The position numbers and the translations under genes are program-made. From the NCBI RefSeq assembly GCF_007829335.1, contig NZ_VIWO01000004.1, positions 186,001 to 250,000 of the forward strand: 64,000 nt of DNA, given 5' to 3'. This document shows positions 52,873-59,898 of the stretch, one piece after another. The notes beneath the pieces were generated by a model that was given only the letters and a program-made list of their open reading frames with translations, was not told the DNA's origin and searched no databases. Origin of the DNA: Chitinophaga polysaccharea. GTDB taxonomy: Bacteria > Bacteroidota > Bacteroidia > Chitinophagales > Chitinophagaceae. Numbering within the stretch: the first letter of the stretch is position 1; every line of letters begins with the position of its first letter.

Positions 52873-52895
52873 AGCAATAGTTTTAAGCGGTGATG

Positions 52896-54398
52896 TTAAG
52901 CAGGTACGGCTACCATATCGCGGATAATCTGCAGCAGGTTACGATCGGCTTCCTGCAGGGCATACAGGTAGCGGTGATGCTGTGCTGCTGTAGTTTTCAG
53001 CAGGGTGTCGATCATCGTCGCAGATGCCTGTAGCAGGTCGGCATGTACGCGCCACCTGTTGTGTTCACCTGCTGGTAACGACAGCGTGTAAGGCGTGAGG
53101 AAGGGCGGGCCTGCTGTTTTATCGCCTGTACCCACTGTCAGCGGCATCTGCACCATGGCCGTGGCAATGCTGCGCAGGTTGTACATCTCTCCGAAGGTGG
53201 AGTTGATGATCAGTCCCCTTGGGGTCATGGCGCCGGCACTGTTTAAACCATCTTCCAGCACAAAGCTATGCGTGAGGAAATTGAGCAGTAGCCGGTATCG
53301 GAGGTTAAAGAGATGTCCCCAGTTTTGTGCGTCGGGGTTGGTGATTGGATCTCTTTCCTCGTCGGCGGTTTGTCCCTCGGAAGGATCGCTGCTGCCGTCT
53401 TCTACGTCTTCCGGAATGTAGGGGTTTACTGCCACATTCCTGGCGGGCGCCCAGCTGTTACCGGCTTCTGTCACTACGGCACTCATTTGTTTGTATATGT
53501 TGAGAAACCGTTCGAAGTGGGATGGATCGGTGCTGACACTGGTATTATCTTCTCCCTGTTCTGCAATAGCGTTAAGGGCGTTGAAGGCATCGTCTCTGCT
53601 GGCCAGCGGCATTACCAGTACATCCGGGCTACCTGGGGGACTTCCGTGCTTGGCATTGCCCCGTTGTCCGCCGGTATAACCCCGGCCCCATTCATCAAAT
53701 TTGGCCTGGTAGGGGTAGGTATCTGCCTGGAATATTTCGTCGCTAATAACCTGGGGGTCCTGTATCAGGTGCAGGAGCACATGGAATAGAGCGCCTACTG
53801 TATTGGCTTTGGGCACTTCGGCCGCTACACGGTCTTTGATCTCTTTGGCCCACGGATCGTCACTGTTAATGAAGGCTGCCGGTGCTTCTGCATATACATA
53901 TTTCGCCAGTGAGTTCAGCGTAAGTGGTTCCAGCTTAAAGGGGAACGGATAGAAGGGGGTATCCCAGGGATAATCTTGCCGCTCAAAGTGCAAAGGTGCG
54001 CCAATCAGTTTCAGTACATTTTGTACCGATACAAAATGCCCCATTTCCTCTTTGGCAATGCCCAGAATTACTTCCTGCCAGGAACTGACCTGGTCCCGGT
54101 ATTGATCGGGCACCTGTGGCCCGCCCAGGCTGTAGGCAGCATACAGGTATTGTAACATCAGTCCGTGCTCAATTTCTGCATCGATGTGTAGCAGGAAGGT
54201 CACGTAATCTTTGCCATTAAATTCAGGGGGTACCAGTATCTGTTGCTGGTCTTCCTGGGTAACGGTTTCTGCGGTGAAAGTTTGGATTCCTTCCTTTCCG
54301 CCGATAAGGGCAGATTGTCGCATGATTTCGGCCCGGCGATCTTCTATTTGTGCTCTTTTGAAGACGGGACCAAGAAAACGGAGGTAGTTACTTTGCAT
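52896..54398 (-). CDS. Ferritin-like diiron protein, VioB-type iminophenyl-pyruvate dimer synthase domain
   Basis: This protein of about 500 residues starts the operon. FLLHIDAEIEHGLMLQYLYAA and ILGIAKEEMGHFVSVQNVLK give the E...ExxH ligands of a ferritin-like four-helix bundle, as in the domain found at the N-terminus of VioB and RebD. APLHFERQDYPWDTPFYPFP follows, as in that family. A second half (WGHLFNLRYRLLLNFLTHSF, STFGEMYNLRSIATAMVQMP) is also helical. VioB and RebD couple two imines made by an amino-acid oxidase. Here the neighbour 23 bp downstream is a LodA-type oxidase, so a similar hand-over is possible. The start ATG 54398 (MQSNYLRF) is chosen over 54515 because family similarity begins there. 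Confidence 0.85.
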   Translation of the reverse strand: MQSNYLRFLGPVFKRAQIEDRRAEIMRQSALIGGKEGIQTFTAETVTQEDQQQILVPPEFNGKDYVTFLLHIDAEIEHGLMLQYLYAAYSLGGPQVPDQYRDQVSSWQEVILGIAKEEMGHFVSVQNVLKLIGAPLHFERQDYPWDTPFYPFPFKLEPLTLNSLAKYVYAEAPAAFINSDDPWAKEIKDRVAAEVPKANTVGALFHVLLHLIQDPQVISDEIFQADTYPYQAKFDEWGRGYTGGQRGNAKHGSPPGSPDVLVMPLASRDDAFNALNAIAEQGEDNTSVSTDPSHFERFLNIYKQMSAVVTEAGNSWAPARNVAVNPYIPEDVEDGSSDPSEGQTADEERDPITNPDAQNWGHLFNLRYRLLLNFLTHSFVLEDGLNSAGAMTPRGLIINSTFGEMYNLRSIATAMVQMPLTVGTGDKTAGPPFLTPYTLSLPAGEHNRWRVHADLLQASATMIDTLLKTTAAQHHRYLYALQEADRNLLQIIRDMVAVPA

Positions 54399-54696
54399 AA
54401 CTGTGGCGAGTTTACATGGTGATAGTGGGTGGTGAAAATAAACGGACCAGGGCCGCTTAGGATAAGTCAAGGTGTTTTCATGGGAGTTATTTTGAGTGCG
54501 ATAAAATAAGTTCATTTTTGCGACGTGACAAAATTAATTTCCCCTACCCGGGGAAAATCCCGGTAGTGTTTTTTTACTATCTTCACCGGGATATTAGTGA
54601 TACCTATGATGACTGGCTGTACAACCCTTTACCAGATAAGTTTACCCAACATCTTGTTATCCCGGTTTTAAAACACCCTAATTAAATTGTTTACCT

Positions 54697-55623
54697 ATGT
54701 TTTACTGGAAGAAGTTTTTTTTCTTTTGTTTATTCATGTTTGCCGGCACCCAGATAACCCTTGCCCAGGTTACCGGTAGTTTCCAGGTAAAGGGAGATCT
54801 CGATAAATATTACCCGGTTACATTTGCCGACGGTGGTTGGAATAATAATGCGGCAGTGGAACTGGAGCTCGGTCGTTCCAGCGTTCACATCGACGGAGAA
54901 TGGCGTGGGTCGATTATTGCAAAATTCAGGTTCCATGTCACTGCCTGGGGAAATGGCTCGGCGTTTATTAATGTCGATATGATGCAATTCGTGCCTACCA
55001 CCGTCAGGTTTGTTGCAGGATGGACGGACGTTTCGCGGAATGGTATTGGTGGTAGTATCCTTATCTGGTTACGTGGCAATACTACCTACAACTATAAGTG
55101 TAATTACGCATTTACACCCGTTATATACGATAACGTGCAACAACCGCTTCCTTACCAGGAGCCGGGAGGCCCTGCCCATACGTTTAAAACAGCTGTCGAT
55201 AGTACCGTAAACAGTTATGGTATTACTTATGGCAATGCTATGTATCTTACGGCCAATACCAACCACTACATCGCCGGCAATGTTGGCATCGGTACGCTCA
55301 CGCCCGGCAGTTGCAAACTGGCAGTAGAAGGAACGATCGGGGCCCGGAAAGTAAAAGTAACCCAGGGTACCTGGGCCGATTTTGTATTTCAGCCAGATTA
55401 TACCTTGCCGCCGCTGTCGGACGTAGAAGCGTTTATCAAAGAAAACAAACATCTACCGGATATACCTACTAAAAAGGAGGTAGAAAAAGAAGGACTGGAC
55501 CTGGGAGAAATGAACAAGAAACTATTGCAGAAGATAGAAGAGCTGACACTCTACCTCATCGACCTCAAGAAGGAGAATACGCGGCAGTGGCAGGAAATAG
55601 AGCAGTTGAAGAAAAATAAATAG
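54697..55623 (+). CDS. Secreted Chitinophagaceae-type protein with tail-fiber-like C-terminus
   Basis: This 308-residue protein has a signal peptide (FFFFCLFMFAGTQITLAQ). The body is beta-rich. The C-terminal 120 residues begin at HYIAGNVGIGTLTPG and run through LAVEGTIGARKVKVTQGTWA, a block repeated in many secreted Chitinophagaceae proteins, and end in a coiled coil (LGEMNKKLLQKIEELTLYLI, then KKENTRQWQEIEQLKK). This recalls phage tail-fiber and S74-like trimeric ends, but no peptidase residues are evident. Function unknown; a surface or matrix role is inferred. Confidence 0.83.
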   Translation: MFYWKKFFFFCLFMFAGTQITLAQVTGSFQVKGDLDKYYPVTFADGGWNNNAAVELELGRSSVHIDGEWRGSIIAKFRFHVTAWGNGSAFINVDMMQFVPTTVRFVAGWTDVSRNGIGGSILIWLRGNTTYNYKCNYAFTPVIYDNVQQPLPYQEPGGPAHTFKTAVDSTVNSYGITYGNAMYLTANTNHYIAGNVGIGTLTPGSCKLAVEGTIGARKVKVTQGTWADFVFQPDYTLPPLSDVEAFIKENKHLPDIPTKKEVEKEGLDLGEMNKKLLQKIEELTLYLIDLKKENTRQWQEIEQLKKNK

Positions 55624-55630
55624 GCGAATC

Positions 55631-55663
55631 AGGGGATCAGATCATTCATCTGGTCCCCTTTTT
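55631..55663. terminator. Terminator after the tail-fiber-like gene
   Basis: A 12-bp stem (55631-55642 with 55648-55659, one G-U pair) and a 5-base loop are followed by T. It also lies at the end of the convergent Crp/Fnr gene. Confidence 0.8.
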
Positions 55664-56330
55664 ATGCGTCTTCAAATCGCTTAATCATCTGTTCCAGTTG
55701 CTCCTTACTCAAATCAATATTCAACCCTTCTTTATCCAGGATATTTTTCTCTCTCAACTCTTTCAGCGTCCTGTTAAAACTCCTGACAGAAATACCCAGG
55801 TAAGCAGCCATATCTTTTTTAGCAAAGAAAGTTTGCTGGCTGGCTTCCAGCGACAGTAACCGCAGCAATGCATATTCTACCGGGTACAACTGCTGGTAGG
55901 AGGTCCGGATACAGGTTTGATAGATACGGGCGGCCAATACTTTCAGCAGCAGTTCATTGAATTCCGGGTAACTGCGTAGCAGTGCCATAAACCGGTCGTG
56001 CGGAATAGTAAAAACAGTTACCGGGGTAAGGGCGGTAATATTGGATAAACAGGCGCCCTTGTTAATGGCTTCCAGTTCCCCGGTGATTTCGCCGGTACCT
56101 AAGAATTCGAAAATATAGTCTTTCCCGTTATCTTCTGCAATATAACATTTGGTGATACCTTCCCGGATAATGTATACCTGGGAAATGATAGAGCCCTGCC
56201 GGATCAGGTAGGCGCCGGCGGCAAATGATTTCAGCTGTATGGCATTTCCTGCCTGCTTGTCCTCGAAAAGCTGTTCTACGAACTGCAGAAAAGCGGTGTT
56301 GGTCCGTAACATATCCTGGGAGTGGGACAA
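55662..56330 (-). CDS. Crp/Fnr family transcriptional regulator
   Basis: This 222-residue protein has a cyclic-nucleotide-binding-like domain (LKSFAAGAYLIRQGSIISQV, FEFLGTGEITGELEAINKGA) and a C-terminal winged helix with FFAKKDMAAYLGISVRSFNR as the recognition helix. It has no cysteines for an iron-sulfur cluster. The ATG at 56330 is used; 56312 is also possible. It diverges from the HAD/acetyltransferase operon with about 64 bp between starts, so it probably regulates that operon. Confidence 0.9.
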   Translation of the reverse strand: MSHSQDMLRTNTAFLQFVEQLFEDKQAGNAIQLKSFAAGAYLIRQGSIISQVYIIREGITKCYIAEDNGKDYIFEFLGTGEITGELEAINKGACLSNITALTPVTVFTIPHDRFMALLRSYPEFNELLLKVLAARIYQTCIRTSYQQLYPVEYALLRLLSLEASQQTFFAKKDMAAYLGISVRSFNRTLKELREKNILDKEGLNIDLSKEQLEQMIKRFEDA

Positions 56331-56359
56331 ATGTCCCGTTTTATTTCAGCGCCGGGTTT

Positions 56360-56367
56360 TATTTTTG
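56360..56367 (+). promoter_or_regulatory. -7-like promoter box of the HAD gene
   Basis: TATTTTTG (exact TAnnTTTG match) lies 27 bp before the ATG at 56395 and defines the start of the HAD/acetyltransferase operon. It is close to the Crp/Fnr gene start, where that regulator could act. Confidence 0.45.
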
Positions 56368-56394
56368 CACCCGGTAAAACACAAAAATAATACA

Positions 56395-57090
56395 ATGGTA
56401 GATCATATTAAAGTCATCGCATTTGATGCCGATGATACCCTTTGGGTAAACGAACCTTATTTCCAGGAAGTAGAACAACAATTTTGCAGCCTGCTGGAAG
56501 ATTACCTGCCCCGGCATACCGTATCGCAGGAGCTGTTTAAAACAGAAATGGCTAACCTGCCCCTGTATGGCTATGGGATTAAAGCATTTATGCTTTGCAT
56601 GATAGAAACGGTGCTGCGGGTAACAGAAAATACCGCTTCTCCTGCCATCCTGCACAAGGTGATTGAATATGGACAGCAAATGTTAAACAAACCCATTGAA
56701 ATGCTGGATGGGGTGGAAGACGTGCTGAAAGCGCTCTCCGGTAAATACCGGCTGGTAGTGGCTACCAAAGGGGACCTGCTGGACCAGGAGCGTAAATTAA
56801 AAAAATCAGGGCTGGCGCATTATTTCCATCATATCGAAATTATGAGCGACAAAAAAGAAAGCGACTTCCAGAAATTACTGAAGCATCTTGACTGCTCCCC
56901 CGAAAACTTTGTGATGATTGGTAATTCCCTCAAGTCGGATATATTGCCGGTACTGGCGCTTGGTGGCTATGCCGTGCATATTCCTTATCATACTACCTGG
57001 CAGCATGAGCATGTAGACGTCACCATTGAAGACCCGCATTTTTATCAATTTAACAGTATGGCCGACATACTACCGCATTTAATATCATGA
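56395..57090 (+). CDS. HAD family hydrolase
   Basis: This 231-residue haloacid-dehalogenase-fold enzyme has all four motifs: IAFDADDTLW (nucleophile Asp and acid Asp), VVATKGD (motif II), the Lys in MSDKKESDF (motif III), and MIGNSLKSDI (motif IV). A helical cap lies between motifs I and II. It is a probable phosphatase with unknown substrate. The ATG at 56395 starts right before motif I; the frame is open upstream but overlaps the divergent regulator gene. Its stop overlaps the start of the next gene (ATGA), so both are made together. Confidence 0.92.
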   Translation: MVDHIKVIAFDADDTLWVNEPYFQEVEQQFCSLLEDYLPRHTVSQELFKTEMANLPLYGYGIKAFMLCMIETVLRVTENTASPAILHKVIEYGQQMLNKPIEMLDGVEDVLKALSGKYRLVVATKGDLLDQERKLKKSGLAHYFHHIEIMSDKKESDFQKLLKHLDCSPENFVMIGNSLKSDILPVLALGGYAVHIPYHTTWQHEHVDVTIEDPHFYQFNSMADILPHLIS

Positions 57091-57710
57091 AACAATTACT
57101 GCCACTCGATACCTGGGTAAGAAAAGATCATTTTGAATTTTTCAGTCGCTTTGAAGAACCCTTTTTCGGGGTTTGCACGGAGATCGATTGTACCAGGGCT
57201 TATGAACAGGCCAAAGCGGGTGGACATTCGTTCTTCCTGTGGTATCTGCACCGTTCCCTGGCGGCCGCCAATGCAGTAGCCCCTTTCCGTTACCGTATCA
57301 GCGAGGGGCAGGTATGGGTATACGACCAGGTACATGCATCGCCTACTATCAACAGGCCCGATGGTACCTTTGGTTTTGCCTATATAGATTATCACGCTGA
57401 TTTTCCCACATTTGCAACTGCTGGTCAGCAGGAAACCGATCGGGTGAGAAACAGTACAGGACTGGTACCGGCCATATCGGGAGAAAATGTGATTCATTAT
57501 TCATCCTTACCCTGGATCAACTTTACCGCTGTTTCCCATGCCCGCAGTTTTTCTTTTAAAGACAGTTGCCCGAAGATCAGCTTTGGGAAAATGACGGACG
57601 TACATGGGCGGAAACGTATGCCGGTATCCGTGCACGTACACCATGCCCTGATGGATGGTTATCATGTAGGCCAATACCTGGAGCTTTTCCAGGAAAAGAT
57701 GAATGAATAG
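57087..57710 (+). CDS. Chloramphenicol acetyltransferase-like protein
   Basis: This 207-residue protein has the CAT trimer fold. WVRKDHFEFFSRFEEPFFGV is the typical N-terminal block, FRYRISEGQVWVYDQVHASP lies in the middle, and the catalytic block VHHALMDGYHVGQYLELFQ ends the protein (HHxxxDG at 185-191, catalytic His plus Asp). CAT enzymes acetylate the 3-hydroxyl of chloramphenicol using acetyl-CoA, but many chromosomal relatives have other acceptors. Coupling to a HAD phosphatase is not seen in known resistance loci, so a metabolic role is possible. Confidence 0.88.
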   Translation: MKQLLPLDTWVRKDHFEFFSRFEEPFFGVCTEIDCTRAYEQAKAGGHSFFLWYLHRSLAAANAVAPFRYRISEGQVWVYDQVHASPTINRPDGTFGFAYIDYHADFPTFATAGQQETDRVRNSTGLVPAISGENVIHYSSLPWINFTAVSHARSFSFKDSCPKISFGKMTDVHGRKRMPVSVHVHHALMDGYHVGQYLELFQEKMNE

Positions 57711-57713
57711 ATT

Positions 57714-57780
57714 TTCACGCAACGCAGCAAAGGAGCCAAGACGCAAAGCGCTTTGCCGCGTTACGTCTTTGTGTGAAACC
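57714..57780. repeat. Intergenic GACGCAAAG-type palindromic element
   Basis: The segment contains CACGCAACGCAGCAAAGGAG, then GACGCAAAGCGCTTTGC and CGTCTTTGTGTGAAA. Its two ends (TTTCACGCAA and TTGTGTGAAA) are near-complementary and the centre CAAAGCGCTTTG is a perfect 12-bp palindrome. It resembles dispersed CGCAAAGACGC-type intergenic repeats I recall from many bacterial genomes. Only one copy lies in the window. Confidence 0.45.
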
Positions 57781-57866
57781 ACGCCGCCCATAGAGTAGTT
57801 TTGTAAATTAACGCGGGTTGTATTATTTTCATGCATCACTACGTGTATGAATAACTGATACCGACC

Positions 57867-58460
57867 TTGATCCACGAAAATGAACAGGAATTATTGCTCT
57901 CTGTTGCCAGCGGAGATGAGCGGAGCTTCCAGGTTCTTGTCACAAAATACTGGCCGCAGGTGTATGGTACGGCCCTGCGCCTGACCCGCTCTCCCGAGCA
58001 GGCAAAGGACCTGTCGCAAGATATCTTCATTAAGCTATGGAATAGCCGGGAGCGGCTTCCCGGGGTAGCCAATCCGGCTACTTTCATCTACGTATGCGCC
58101 CGTCACCTCATTATGGACCATCTGCGGAAGAAAGTGCTGCATACCGATAATATTGACCTGCTGGCCGATTGCCTGACAGCCTCCCAGGCAGGTAATGCCC
58201 AGTCTTCCCTGGAATATAAGGAGCTGGAGCAGTCGCTGACAAAGGCTATTGAACTACTTCCTGAAAAGTTGAGAGAAGTATTTGTACTACATCGCTTCAG
58301 CGGGCTAAGCCATGCCCAGATATCCCGTAAACTGAATATATCCGTGGTCAGCTCGCAAACTTATGTAGTGAGGGCGCTGCGGAGCATCCGGGAGTACCTG
58401 AGCCATCATTCGGAGCGTGTGTTGATACTGCTGCTGGTGTTTTCCAACTTTTTTTCATGA
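57867..58460 (+). CDS. ECF RNA polymerase sigma factor (TTG start)
   Basis: This 197-residue sigma factor has region 2 (LVTKYWPQVYGTALRLTRSP, then DLSQDIFIKLWNSRERL, FIYVCARHLIMDHLRKK) and region 4 (LPEKLREVFVLHRFSGLSHA, QISRKLNISVVSSQTYV). TTG at 57867 is the only reasonable start: a stop lies 15 bases upstream in frame and there is no ATG before region 2. It ends with a hydrophobic tail (VLILLLVFSNFF), as often in this family. It is the first gene of the set sigma, FecR, STN-SusC, SusD and controls their surface-signalled expression. Confidence 0.93.
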   Translation: MIHENEQELLLSVASGDERSFQVLVTKYWPQVYGTALRLTRSPEQAKDLSQDIFIKLWNSRERLPGVANPATFIYVCARHLIMDHLRKKVLHTDNIDLLADCLTASQAGNAQSSLEYKELEQSLTKAIELLPEKLREVFVLHRFSGLSHAQISRKLNISVVSSQTYVVRALRSIREYLSHHSERVLILLLVFSNFFS

Positions 58461-58550
58461 AATTTTATTTTTACTGTCTTACCCCTGATCTGTTTTCCGT
58501 CCTTATCATAGGAACGGGTATTGCTGATATGATTAAACCTACATCCGTAT

Positions 58551-59738
58551 ATGACCTTTGAAGCATTATTTCAAAAATATATGAGTGGTACACTCAATGT
58601 AGAAGAGCTCCGGCAGTTTCGCATGATGGCGCGGCAACCGGAGAACAAGGCATTGCTGGACCAGCTGCTTCAACAGGCGTTTACCGATCCGGCATATATA
58701 GAAAATGCCGATTACAATGCGGAAGAGATGGCCGCCGACATCATGATGCAGGCTCGCATGCAGGATGCCGCCATGAACGTGGTACACAAGGTATACACGC
58801 CGCTGATTTCCCGTTCCTGGTTTAAATATGCCGCTGCTGCCGCTATCTTTTTGGTGCTGCTGGGTATTAGCTGGAAATGGCATACGCACCACTACCGGGC
58901 AAATAAAATGATGGCGAGACTGGAGCTGCCCGCAGGTAAAGCGGCTCATCCTATCCTGATCCTGGGCGATGGCTCGCGTATTTCGCTCGACAGTGCCGGC
59001 AACGGAACGATCGCTCAACAGGGCGCCGCGCAGGTGGTGAAGCTGGCCAATGGCCAACTGGCCTACCGTTCGTTGGACGCTAAAGCAGGGGAGTTAATAT
59101 TTAATACCATGCAAACGCCCAATGGTTCCCAGTATCAGCTCACTTTGCCGGATGGCTCCCGGGTGTGGCTCAACGCGGCTTCTGCTATCCGCTACCCGGC
59201 TACATTTGCGGATAGTAACAGGAGAGTGGAGGTAACGGGAGAAGCCTATTTCGATATTGCCGCCGATGCCAGGAAGCCCTTTATCGTGGCTGCCAAAGGC
59301 ATGGATATACAGGTATTGGGTACCGCTTTTAACGTGAAGGCCTATACGGAAGAGGAGGCCATTACAACCACCCTGGTACAGGGGGCTGTAAAAGTGAATA
59401 ATCAGATGGTATTACACCCGGGTGAGCAGGCGGTGCTGCAACACCGTACGGGGCAACTGCTGGTGAACAAACCCAATATGGAAGAAACACTGGGTTGGAA
59501 AAATGGAGAGTTTTATTTCCGGGAAACCAATATCCGCAGCATTATGCAGGAAGTAGCCCGTTGGTATGATGTAGAGGTGAAATATGAAGGAGACTTGACC
59601 AACGTAACGCTGTCCGGTATTGTAGCCCGTACAGCCGGCATTACGCAGTTGTTGAAAGCACTGGAGCTAACCAAAATCGTACATTTTAAGATACAGGGAA
59701 GAACTATTACCGTGATGCCTTACCAGGCAGCCAATTAA
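58551..59738 (+). CDS. FecR family anti-sigma factor
   Basis: This 395-residue membrane protein has a cytoplasmic helical head (about 1-85) that binds the sigma factor and one membrane segment (YAAAAAIFLVLLGISW). The periplasmic FecR domain includes LPDGSRVWLNAASAIRYPAT and VEVTGEAYFDIAADARKPFI, then VLGTAFNVKAYTEEEAITTT. A C-terminal DUF4974/STN-like domain (NIRSIMQEVARWYDVEVKYE) follows. It holds back the sigma factor until the SusC STN domain signals ligand uptake. It follows the sigma gene by 90 bp, which is the standard order. Confidence 0.95.
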   Translation: MTFEALFQKYMSGTLNVEELRQFRMMARQPENKALLDQLLQQAFTDPAYIENADYNAEEMAADIMMQARMQDAAMNVVHKVYTPLISRSWFKYAAAAAIFLVLLGISWKWHTHHYRANKMMARLELPAGKAAHPILILGDGSRISLDSAGNGTIAQQGAAQVVKLANGQLAYRSLDAKAGELIFNTMQTPNGSQYQLTLPDGSRVWLNAASAIRYPATFADSNRRVEVTGEAYFDIAADARKPFIVAAKGMDIQVLGTAFNVKAYTEEEAITTTLVQGAVKVNNQMVLHPGEQAVLQHRTGQLLVNKPNMEETLGWKNGEFYFRETNIRSIMQEVARWYDVEVKYEGDLTNVTLSGIVARTAGITQLLKALELTKIVHFKIQGRTITVMPYQAAN

Positions 59739-59811
59739 CTCATCTTTTTAAATGAATATGTCATGACCTGATTGCTGCACGGATACAATACGTATGCCTG
59801 CCGGAACCAGT

Positions 59812-59847
59812 TGCTGAGGGCCCTCGGCACGGAACAGCATGTGCTGT
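59812..59847 (+). promoter_or_regulatory. Paired palindromes between fecR and susC
   Basis: TGCTGAGGGCCCTCGGCA (59812-59829, one G-U) is a near-perfect palindrome and ACAGCATGTGCTGT (59834-59847) a second one, about 50 bp before the SusC start. They might form hairpins at the 3' end of the sigma/fecR transcript or bind a regulator, setting receptor genes apart from the control genes. Confidence 0.4.
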
Positions 59848-59898
59848 ACGTAAGTATACACTTCCACGTTTTATGATTGCTAACGTTTAAATCCACGA

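Noticed and set aside
57087..57710. Calling the CAT-like gene an acquired antibiotic-resistance gene
   Set aside because: There are no mobile-element signs, codon use looks like its neighbours, and it is coupled to a HAD gene; only the fold and catalytic motif are supported.
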